In this document: piece after piece, positions 31,501 to 43,500 of the stretch
Numbering within the stretch: position 1 is the first letter of the stretch
Layout of the letters: the number at the start of each line of letters is the position of its first letter
Assembly: GCF_963576615.1 (NCBI RefSeq)
Contig: NC_088710.1
Location: 4,258,001 to 4,322,000, forward strand
DNA: 64,000 nt
Reading direction: 5' to 3'
Source: Watersipora subatra
Taxonomy: Eukaryota; Bryozoa; Gymnolaemata; Cheilostomatida; Watersiporidae
Translations under genes and position numbers: made by a program
The notes under the pieces: model-generated
Database searches by the model: none
The model's input: only the letters and a program-made list of their open reading frames with translations
What the model was told of the DNA's origin: nothing

Positions 31501-34500
31501 GCTGATACAAAGACCTTATTCTACATAGTTTGCTTGACAGAATTACCGTAGACCGGTAGAGTTGGTAGTCGGTACTCAAATGTTTACACAGCATTTGGAG
31601 AAAGTGACTAAGACAAATTTTCAATTTTCGTTATTTGAGGCCTTTGAAACATTCATAATAATAATGTATCTGTAGTGGGGTTTAAAATTTTATTCCAACC
31701 AACATTAGCAAATACAAAATAAAATATATGCCAATAGAGCCGCGTAGGACTAGACTTTTATCGCAAATAGCCGATGTGAATATGAGATATATTGACAGAT
31801 AAATCACGCGTGACATCATTTTGGGCAAGTCTGGGCATGGTTTTTTGGCCTGAGCGTTTTTACCGCGATCAGATCCTTTCGATTTTAATCTTCAAATATC
31901 TTGGCAATGAGATTGCCTAACACAACAAACAACATATCAATTGATAGAGAAAAAAATGCTTTCTTTTAAGATCAACTCAAATTTGACGCAACCACATCTT
32001 TAAACTGAAAACAGTTATGTTTTTAACTTATTACTGATGGGAAGGGGTCTCAATATGATTTTCTGATTTAATTACTTTTCATTCCTCGGGTGTTGTAAAA
32101 TAGAAAAGCGACAGAAAGGATAATACAATTGAAATAATGAAAAGCGGTGTTGATTTTTGTATCAAGTAAAACTAAAATGCAATATCATAAATTAAATGTT
32201 TGATCATGTTCACTGATTGATCCACATATTATTATCATATATTATGTTATATTATTATATTATTATATACATTATCCCACATACTATTATCATATATTAT
32301 GTTACCATATTATTGATTATCAGTTGTAACAGTGATGTCAGACTTTTGGCTCTACAGCCCATGGGATTGGGTCGTTTGTTGTTAAAGGATGACAAATGAC
32401 ATTGACTTGATTAAGCTGCGGTAATCTGAAATTGGCTGCGAAATTGACAACGCCCTGTGAATGGCTGCTGAAATAGATTGTTTATAAACTTCACCAGAAA
32501 GTACTGACCATCAAATGGAGCAGCAATGACAGGGAGGAAGTACTGACCATCAAATGGAACAGCAATGACAGGGAGGAAGTACTGACCATCAAATGGAACA
32601 GCAATGACAGGGAGGAAGTACTGACCATCAAATGGAACAGCAATGACAGGCAGGAAGTATTGACCATCAAATGGAACAGCAGGATAAAGAGAAGGTTGAG
32701 CAGATGTCACAGGTGGACCTTGTATCCCTGGCTGACCAAATCTTGCTGGTGGCTGTGGCATCTGGAAAGGCTGGTTGCTTTGAGGATAACCAAACTGTGG
32801 TTGTGGTGGACCGGCTTGATACGCAACTGTTGTCTGAACTCCTGGCCTTACTTCTGGAACATTCTGCATTAAAAGTTGAAAAACCGTAACAGCAAAAACC
32901 CATTTTTAAACGCTATGTTATTGCTAATGATAGCACCCTTTACGGATTACTTGAAATACGTAGAATAGTGTTGCATAATAAGTAAATGCAAGGATTCAAT
33001 AAAGTGCATCGATAACACCAAATGAACTTTATCTTAAGGTCTCTTTATTTTAAGATTTTAGATTTTTAACTTGATTAATAAATTTTACAAAAAATCTTTG
33101 AAATATCATTTTTTCCTAAAATATCCAATCTCAGCAAGTTCTCACCCTCACTCGATTTAAAAAGCAGTCATAAATAATGAAAAACATTGTATTCTATAAG
33201 AGAGGTTGTAAACATTGTGTGGTTGTGAATAGAGATCTGCCATAAGGAGTTACATTTCTAATAACTTCTGACAGAAAGAGATTTAATTGAACTATTATAA
33301 AGTATTATTATTCTAGCAGTAACGTTCGTTGTGAGAGATCATCATGCATACCATGCGCACAATTAATTTGTGTTGCAGCAAGATGGTCGATTAAGGCAGA
33401 TGGTAGCGTACTTGACTAGGAAGCTGAATATCCGGGTTTCGTTCCTGTGCAGGGGAATATTTTTTCCTGATGCTTTTAGTGTGGCTTCGGAGACTTAGAC
33501 GACACGGCTCTTATTATAGTAAATACTATAGCAACTAGTATGCTGGCAAGTTCGTATGCTGTGAGAGATCATCATGTGTAATAATTATGTGCACAATTAT
33601 TCTTTGATGCTACAAGATGGTTTAGTGGCGCAGTTGGTAGTGAGCCTAGCTGCAAAGCCAGACATCCGAGTTAAGTTCCTCTTTGCTTTGACCTTTTAGT
33701 TTTAACCTTTAACCTTTAATTCTTTTAACCTCTTAGGGTAGTTTCAGCGACGGACACCACTCTTATTATAGTCAAGATTAGGACATAATCCGTCTGCATT
33801 GCGGACAGTGTACATGTAGGTTAAATATAACCTACTTATAGTCGTTTTACTGTGACTATTATATTTGCTATTACAGGAGTCTACTAGTTCATCTTTTGCT
33901 TCACAAATACTGGTTTATAGCGATCACATTATAGATGTTCAATAGACAACTGGAACCACACAAAGCGATATACGTAAAAGGTTTATGCATAAAACCATCT
34001 TACTGCAGTAATTATGCCTCCAAATAGAGCTGTGCCAGCATTCTGGGCAACATATGAGATGGGATCCTGATGGTAGTGACTTCCTGCTGGGTGTGTGACC
34101 ATGACATTTGGCGTTACTACGGTGGCTCCAGGTCCCATAGCAGAAGTAATAGGAGGGGGCCCTTGGAATGGCCCCGCCTGAAAATGTAGATGACAACAAA
34201 CTTGTATATACTCATGCTGGGCATAATATTTTACAAAATGTGTACATAGGGTAACTACAAAGGTTATGTTAACGACGGCAGACCAAAAGTTTCACCATTT
34301 TATTGGTTGCTTTTCCGAGGCTAGCTGATTTGGGACCACAGGCTTCACCAATTACTAGTTCTGTATTTAGTTAAATGTATATGTACTTCTTTTACTGAAC
34401 AGGTGAAATTTGGTGTGTATTATACTTAACATGTTGCTGCACATGTATTTAAAAAATTAAGATTTTGTTTGGAGTTGTTTTTTCTCAACTAGATAAAACC

Positions 34501-37500
34501 AAACCAATAGATTGCAATTGAAATTGTGATTGTAAAGCGTGACCTCACTAGAGTGATTACAAAATGATAAAAGCATTAGGGTGATAATGACAGACCTATT
34601 GCAACAGCAAAACTGAAATACATGTACAATGATAAGAGAAGTTATCAGAGAGTGATTCATATGAATTAATGTCTAGTAGGAAGTTGCTAGCTAAAAGATG
34701 CCAACTAGTGAATTAGACAAAGGTCAGTATATATGGACAATATGGAATCACTCTCAAGCACCCTAACTTGTCTTAGCTTGTCATAAACAAATATGGCTAT
34801 GGTTGCTGGAGAAAATGCCTGTGGTGTTTTACCACAAATGAAAAGTCATACAGAATGCATAGGTATGATATCAAAGCAACTCATTAAACAATATGAATTT
34901 CTGGACTTCGGTTCTACAGACCATCCAAACTGTGGAACTAGATTTTAAGAGGGTTGTAATGATTCACCAGGTATTCATGATTAGACTCCATCGTAATGTT
35001 CTTAGAAAAGAATCAAAAGATTTCACAGTACAGATGAACATGCTCTCATAGAGGTATATTTCATAGCGGTACGAGTAGTACTGAATATAAATTAATCCGT
35101 TCCCATAATCTGAAAAACCTACCTAAATCAGGACACTACAATGGAAAATGAGCTTTTAATTGTTGTAATTGACTACCTACGCCAACTAAGTAATAAACAC
35201 CGTAAAACCTCTAATTGAACACCACCTTTATTTGAATGCCATCTCTATTTGGCCACCATTCTATGTAAAGGGTTGAAAAATAAAGCACCACCCTTTAATT
35301 GAACGCCACCTCCATTTGACCACCACTTTGACATTTTTTGGTCTTCACAAACCTATAATAATAAGTGATCAGTAGAAAAGTGTACAGAAAATCAGACTAA
35401 TGATGACTCGGTGGTATCAATAACAATTAATTGTTTCGTTGTTTCTGTTCGTATCGAAGTCTGCTTTCCACTCTAAAGGTTTTCGTTTTTTTGTTGTTAT
35501 AACTTTGAAAGCAACACCATAGAATTATTAATAACTGTATCAGGCTAATAGTAGTTCCTTGTTCCTTGTAGCCCTCCCACATAAATCACAGTGTGATTAG
35601 GCTAACGTTACTTCAATTTCAGGGCTAAAATTTGCAGTTTTCCAAAGCGTGGTCTTGGTATTGGTTTTGTTAAAATGTCAGCTAGCATTACTTCACTTGG
35701 ACAGTACTTTGTAGCAACACTGCCTGCCTCTATTGCCACACCGCTTCCTTTGTAGCCCCAAATAGAGCTATGTATTCCGATTCAGCAGTAGAGAGTGCAA
35801 TTGTACTCTGTCGTTTGCTGAACCAGGTGATAAGATTGCCTGCGTACAGAAAAGCAACTCCGGTAGTTGAATGTCGACCATTACAGTCATCAGCCCAACT
35901 AGCATATGAATATCCTACAAGGGTGTCATTGTTTTTACTGTAGTAAAGTCCATGATCAGAAGTTCCCTTTAGGTAGCGTAATACATGTTTCGCTGCAGTA
36001 AGATGAGTGACTGTAGGACATGAGTTGAATTTTGACAGAACTCCCGCTGAATATGTAATATCTGGGCGAGTAGCTACTGCTAGATATAAAAGGCTACCGA
36101 CTAGAGATTGATAGAGCTTTGAGTCCACTGATTTACTTCTATCTGACTTCACGAGTTTTACATCAGTAGCTGCTGGGGTAGACGCTAGGTTGCAGTTCTG
36201 CATGCCAAATCTGTGAAGGATCTGTTCTATGAATGCTGGTTGACTAACTTTCAAGCAATGGTTGTCTTTTTCCTGCTTCATAGACATGCCAAGAATAAAG
36301 TGCAGTTCACCCTGGTCTTTCATTTCAAACCTGTTGGCTAGTTTCTCTTTTGCCTTGTAGTACAGCAGATTCAGTGCTAGCCATTATGATCAGGTCATCG
36401 ACATACGTACACAGCAATGATTGTTTTGGTCTGATCACTGTTTTGTACATGTATGCACGGATCAGAGGTTGACTGCTTGAAACCTTGCAGTTTCAAGAAC
36501 TGATCAAGAACAGAGTTCCACCACCTAGGCACTTGCTTGAGACCATATATTGACTTTTTTAACGACACACCAGGTTTTCGGTTCCGGGTTTAGTAAAGTC
36601 TTCAGGCTACATCATATAAAGCTCTTCATTTATGTGACCATTGAGAAATGCAGTCACTACATCCATTTGATGCATATGCATATTGTTACTGACACCGTAA
36701 GCCAGCAAGGCTCTAAGGCAGAGGTCAGGAACCTTTTTGACTGAGAGAGCCAAAAAGCCACATATTTCAAAATTTAGTTCTAGGAGAGCCATATGTATAA
36801 TTTGAATCTCGAAAACATAATATGGAAAAAGAAGATCAACAAATTTAGTATGTTTGAGCAATTTTAGAGTATAAGAAAATTGGATTTATTTCGAACAACA
36901 ATGTTCACATAATCGATAAGTTCACATATCAAATTTTTTAGCCATCTTTTGATTTGAAGGGTTTACCTTGTGATCTAAAAGTGACTTGCGCGGTCTCTGT
37001 GCAGCCAGCGCAGAGCCGAGTAAAGAAAGCCCTAGAAACTCTTTGCTGCGTGGGCCCCATCAAAAAGTTGCAAATGAAAATATATTTCTATTAACTGGAT
37101 GATATTTTTTATTTTGGTTATTGTTACTGCAATTTCAGCGTTATTTGTATTATTATGATAATTAAATTAACAGCAAAATTATGGATTATTTTTTCTACTG
37201 GTTTGTCAAAGAGCCAGATGCAATCATTGAAAGAGCCACATATGGCTCGAGAGCCATAGGTACCCTACCCCTGCTCTAAGGGATGGGTACTTGATTACTG
37301 GAGCGTATGTTTCGTCATAGTCTATTCTAGCATGCTGTGAAAACCCTCGAGCTACATAAGGTCCTTTAAATCGATCTACATTTTCTTCATGGTCAAATTT
37401 CGCCTTGAATACCCACTTACAACCAATGGCACGACGCTTGGGAGGTAAACTGACAAGCTCTTAAGTATCATTTGCAACTAGAGACTGATACACTCTTTTA

Positions 37501-40500
37501 GCAGTAGCTAACCATTCTTTTGACTGCAGACTACTAGCGGCTTCAGACAACGTTTGTGGTTCAATAATGCTGTGAGCCATGCATGCTCTGTAGTTAGTTT
37601 CAATACTCGAGTTGCTGTACTCATCGATGCCAATTCTGACTGGCGGCTGATGTGAGCGGCTAGAGCGACAAAGCTCACCATTATCGTCGCTATTACAAAG
37701 ATCGAGTAAAGTTAGGTTGTCAGAGCCGATTGGCGTAGATACCTCTACAGATATTTTCGGAGTTGTCTTCTCAACTGAACCTGTTATTATTAAGCCTACT
37801 TTTGTTCCGTCAAAGACTTTTGTCTCATCTTGTCACGACATTGTGTGATTTTGAGTCATATAGCCTTTTGATCTAGATGAATAGCCAACAAAAACCATGT
37901 TTTCAGCTTTCACATCAAACTTCTGTCTAAGCTGATCTGGAATATGACTGTAAACTACGCACCCAAATACTCGCAGACGACAAATGTTTGGCTTTCGTCC
38001 AAACCAACATTCATGTGGAGTTATTGAAGTGGATTTGTTAGGTAAATGATTTCTAGTATATACAGGTGTAGCTACAGCTTCGGCCCAAAAAGACTTGGGC
38101 AGTTTTGACTGAAAAATTATAGCTCTAGCCGACTCGCATACAGTACGATTATATCGTTCAGCCACCCCGTTCTGCTCTGGCGAATATCTTACAGTAAGTT
38201 GATGATGTTTACCTTTTGACACTAAATATTGTTCAAATTCATTTGATGTGTACTCACCACCACGATCACTATGTAGTGTGAAAATTTTCAGCCCTGTTTG
38301 ATCTGTAACATACGCCTCAAACTCCCTAAACTTATCAAAAACTTCAGCCTTCTCTTTTATAAAATAGACAAAAGAGTATCTAGTCTAATCATCAATGAAC
38401 GAAACAAAATACACACTACCCGAAAATACACGACTTGATTTGCATAGGCCCACATACATCTGTATGCACTAACTCAAGAGGTTTAGTAGTTTTAACAGCA
38501 GTTTGACCATGAAATGGCTTTCTAGTCATTTTAATTTTCTTTTTAGTCATTAAAATATGCCTAAATTTAAATTTCCATGTAGTATAATTGTTTCCTGTCA
38601 GTTTGTCTAGCGATTGCTTTTCTTCAGATAACTCTGCCATTCTCAGTTTAAACGTATGTCAATCAGCCTGTAATGTCTGGGCCCATAACCTGTTAGGATT
38701 ATGGTGTTTAGAAATTATTGAATAGCACACTCAGAGAGTACACACTAGCTGTTTTAAAACAAGGATATATATAGGTCTAGACTAGACTATAACGAGTATA
38801 ACGTCATCCATAGATATGTAGAAAGAATGTTTATCATAACAAGGTGTCATCATAGAAACATTAGTGACTCAGTGAAATATAAACGACACGACTAGTACAT
38901 TGTATATGAACGACTAGTATATGAACGACTAGTATATGAACGACTAGCATATGAACGACTAGCATATGAACGACTAGCATATGAACGACTAGTATATGAA
39001 CGACTAGTATATGAACGACTAGCATATGAACGACTAGTATATGAACGACTAGCATATGAACGACTAGCATATAAACGACTAGCATATGAACGACTAGCAT
39101 ATGAACGACTAGCATATGAACGACTAGCATATGAACGACTAGCATATGAACGACTAGCATATGAACGACTAGCATATGAACGACTAGCATATGAACGACT
39201 AGCATATGAACGACTAGCATATGAACGACTAGCATATGAACGACTAGCATATGAACGACTAGCATATGAACGACTAGCATATGAACGACTAGCATATGAA
39301 CGACTAGCATATGAACGACTAGCATATGAACGACTAGCATATGAACGACTAGCATATGAACGACTAGCATATGAACGACTAGCATATGAACGACTAGCAT
39401 ATGAACGACTAGCATATGAACGACTAGCATATGAACGACTAGCATATGAACGACTAGCATATGAACGGCTAGCATATGAACGACTAGCATATGAACGACT
39501 AGCATATGAACGACTAGTTTTAGACTAAAAATTCCTCTTAGCGATGCAGCTAAAAACTTATCATTTGCACAAAATGCAATGCGTCAAGGTTTTCTTCTTC
39601 TGCTCAAAAAATTGTATGCAGGCTAATATCGACTAGTTCAACATTGCAGGAGAAGATTATTAGGTCAAAAAACGTTGTGGAAGTTATTAAACAGCCAAAA
39701 GATCAAAAACAACGATCAGAATGCGACTTTCTAAGCAAAATATACAAATATTTTTGTTTAAAAAATGTTTCAATTTTTCATGCTTAAGGATGCGGCTAAA
39801 AATTTATCATTTGTACGAATGATAAATTCTTAGCACGCTTGTTCTGATAGATTCTAATGAGCTTTATGAAAAATAAATTGCTAACCTCTATTTGAACGCC
39901 AACCCTATTTGACCGCCACTTTAGGGGCAGAGCAGAAAAATGGAGTGCCATGGGGTTCAAATAGAAGTTTTACGGTACTCATCTAATGGTTATGATCTAC
40001 AATAAAATTTAACATGAACTGTATAAAGTTCTTACCTTCAAGACAGTAGCTAGCGGCGGTGTGAGAAAGACTTGACAGCAACACGTTCGATACGCTAGAG
40101 TTTTGTGCTACATGACATAAACTTTACATTTAACCTAAAAACTTGACATACTATTAATAAAAGTGTGTACAATACGCAGACTTAAAAATAGGTTTTAATC
40201 TTACATTACAGTAAACTTAATTCCGATTTCAACTTTTTCCTTTTTCCTGCCGGGTTGGCTCTTTTTGCCTCGCCTTCACCTTAACTGTTAGCTAAGATTT
40301 TTAAAACCGTTTCAAACTACGAACTTTCAAACAAGAAAGACTGAGCGATACTGTTCTCGTAAGTTGTCTCTCGCACGGTCGGCCGCATCGAGAACTGTCT
40401 CGGCTCGTATCTAAAATTTGTTTTACATTTCCAAAAAACATTTGCTCAGAATTTTCCTTGTATCTCAAATTTCTCATATGTTGAGGTATGACTGTATTAT

Positions 40501-43500
40501 ACATGTATATAAAAGAGTAGAACTGTACCTGGTCTAGAATACCAAATACCCGAGTTTGGTCTGCTCTTCCGAATGATTTCACCAGCAGCTCTCGAGACTG
40601 AGGGTTTTGTCTATCGGCAATATGTCTGGATATAAAGATATACATGCATTTTTAACAGATCTGAAGCAAAACCTTTAAAGGTTGACTTGCAATAAAATTC
40701 ACATTACAGTTATTTGGTATCAAAAGATTCACCATGTCTTACTGTGTTGTAGGTGCCGAATATGTGAAAATTTGATTACAAGCTCAAAAACGAAAAGCCG
40801 CCGTAGATTGGAATCTCTTTATTTCGATGACGTCACCATGAAATTTGATTGTTGTCTTGTCACGTGATGTTCTCACGTGAATTGAAAGGCTAATAAAAAG
40901 CTCAATATAAAACTTATCGTAGCATTAGTTTATGACAAACACTTCGGGTTTTACCTAAGACCCCGTATCAAATATAGATGCTCGCTACTTTACAGTTTTG
41001 TTTCGGTTTGGTCTAATCGGCAAGTCGTAATCTGATCATGTGACCCAATACTTCGCAAATAATTTCTGCAGCACTTCTCGATTATCACAAGTGACCAACA
41101 GGCTCGTCATGATTATCAGACAATGATATGTACTTTTTCAAGCTAAGGCTAAAAAATTAAACAAATTTTTACGGTAAGTTATAGGATATCACTGCGAAAA
41201 GTGACAGCATTACGATGAGGATAAAACAGACGCGTAAGAAATAGACATGGTTTTATTGAATGCGTGAAATATATTTGTGAAAATATTTCGACGAATGAGG
41301 TTGCATGAAAGTGTAAACAGAAACCACCTCTCACAACTACATCACATTTGAGCCGTTTTGGAAAGAGAATCCACACAACGGCGGTCTCGTGTGGCTGCGA
41401 TTTTCTGTTCGTTTTTGAGCTTTTAAGAGCTTGTAATGACCTTTCCACATATTTTGCACCTACCACACAACAAAGTAAGACGTGGTGAATCTTTTCATAT
41501 CAAATAACTGTAATGTGAATTTTGTTGCAAGTCAACCTTTAATCTAAGCGAGATACAATGGTTCTTCACACTAACATGTCTTCAAAAATATCTTTGTTTA
41601 TGAAGTTGTCGTTATTGTATTAATATAACATTTATAAAACATATTTTATATTAGACAGAGTTTCTGGAATAAATCTGTTTTATGGGTTGAAGAGCTTGTA
41701 ACTCTCCTCCATGGTTACGTAATCAGAACACATTCCCTTTGCTGATTCAGAGAACTTTCTGGACACATTTGGCGTTGTTACTTCTTAAAACAGCAACCAC
41801 AACCAAGGCAAGGAGTGCTTAGGAAATGAAACAATGGTAGGCAAGCGCGCAAGAATTTGTGTCTTTATATTTTTCGTGTGCATGTTCAACATACATGTAC
41901 AGATTTACGGGTATCACCTCCTTAAAAAAGTTATGCACCGTTTTCGAATCGCAATAACTTGGAGTTGTCTACCCATTATTGTTTACAGTATTGAGTACTT
42001 TTGTATGGCACTTCCTTCAAGGCTGATTAGCAAACTGAAACTGGTTTAATCAATTGAAATCTTCATCTCAAGACATCGCATTACATGTGCAACACGTGAA
42101 AATATTTGTCAACGAGTTTTGTTCTAGATAATTCTTTCTTTTTGAGTGATTTTGTACTTAAAAGAAGCACTACTACTTACACAGCTAACAGTTTGACCAA
42201 GTCTCTCTTTTGTCCTGTGTAGATTCCCATTTTGATGATTGGTTCAGCATCTTTTGCTACCATAGGTAGAATTCTCTAGCAAAACAAATACACATGCACA
42301 ACACAGAATTACGAGGTCAGTGAGAGTATGAATTGGCTTACTCTGTATGACTATTACTAACGACAGCTGTTAATAACTGCAACCTAGTACTATAGCAACT
42401 ATCTGAGTTACAAGTTGCACGACTAAGTTCACTCGTACTTATACCTACATTCAGCAGGTTCAGAGTGTTACTCACTAAGCACCTAGTCATTACCACTGGA
42501 AGGTCAGTATTGTTTATATTATTATTTATGCTACGCCCTTATCATGGCCTCAGAGAGTAAAGACAATTTAGTCAGCAATCGCATTGAAGCAAAGAAATGC
42601 TGTCGCTAGAAACAAAGCCTAACATGATGAAACGTGTCTCGTCAGACCTATTGCTTGATCTTTTTTTATTTATACAAAAGAAGAAAGTGTAGGTTACGTG
42701 CAACCTAAAAGTGGATTTTAATTTTTTACACACATATTTTTTATTTTTAATATTCTGTACCTTTGTGGTAATTTTTATTTTCGGGTTTAATAAGAATCCT
42801 GTGTAATATATCTTCTTTTTTTCTTCTACACCATTAAGTTATTATTATTAATTTATTATTCAGTAAAACAATCAAAGAATAGCATTTGGATGTTTTTTCT
42901 ATACTGAGAACATTTTACGATGAGGTCACAAATGAAACATTTGAATTGGATTTCCTCTTTGCATCGTATGTCCTTATTATACACCTCAAACAGGTATGGT
43001 CTGAGCTACGACTATGTTGACCTCCGGTTGGTCAGAACCAATCTAGGTCATAACTTGGATAGCGAGCGCAGTTGTTAGTTTCTAGCAACTGGTACTATTA
43101 TTAGCCAGAAGGTGGTAAAGCTAGTAGTAGTTATTAGTAGCATTAGTCAAAAGGTGATAGTGGTTATTGCTTCCAAGTTTTACTGGGGTGTCTGGTTACT
43201 CAAGAGAACTGAAGTATAGTGGAATCTCGGTTCTCGAATGCTTCAGTTCTCGACCAATTCAGTTTTCAACCAAAAAATTGAGAATTGTTCGTCTCAAATC
43301 TGAAACATAAATTCGGTTCTTGACCAAACCGGAGCATGCGCATTAGAAGTCAACGTTCGGAACAGCTCCGGAAACAGCATGGGAACATTTGTTGTCAAAG
43401 GGAGAAGCAAGTTACGTTTCATAAATCCTTTACAAAAAAATGGAACCATCTGGGACGACATCCTTCTACCAAAGAAATTTGCTAGGGAGACAACTCCTCC

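Larger units (their letters stand above)
29747..32495. mobile_element. Outer insertion with GGTGAAGTTTATAAACAATC ends
   Basis: GGTGAAGTTTATAAACAATC at the left and GATTGTTTATAAACTTCACC at the right are exact inverted ends flanking minisatellite on both sides. Most of its length is a second nested element (29801-32003). Target duplication unclear. Confidence 0.78.
26703..32664 (-). repeat. 39-bp minisatellite at the exon 8 donor, gene B (three blocks)
   Basis: Blocks at 32496-32664, 29541-29746 and 26703-26779 hold roughly a dozen units in total, separated by two large insertions. The block next to exon 8 is nearly perfect and keeps GATG|GTCAGT in every unit; the outer blocks are degenerate. 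Confidence 0.87.
35570..38890 (-). mobile_element. Copia (Ty1-type) LTR retrotransposon, defective
   Basis: Minus-strand order from high to low coordinates: LTR-like sequence (~38690-38890), primer site GGTTATGGGCCCAGAC, Gag start, integrase, reverse transcriptase, RNase H, purine tract TGTGGGAGGG near 35577. Directly after the purine tract comes intron sequence shared with gene A, so the 3' LTR is missing. The gag-protease part is deleted, stops occur, and a hAT MITE splits the polymerase. It lies in intron 6 of gene B in the same direction as the gene. Inactive. Confidence 0.88.
35205..39980. mobile_element. MITE with CCGTAAAACCTCTA ends, split by later insertions (gene B)
   Basis: Left arm at 35205-35560, right arm ending GTTCAAATAGAAGTTTTACGG near 39955-39977. 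A Copia element and a 15-bp minisatellite lie between them. The uninterrupted counterparts are at 9466-10097 and, with other changes, 61775-63185. Confidence 0.65.

Noticed and set aside
38861-39505. 214-codon MLVVH-repeat frame
   Set aside because: Pure translation of a 15-bp minisatellite, absent from genes A and C.
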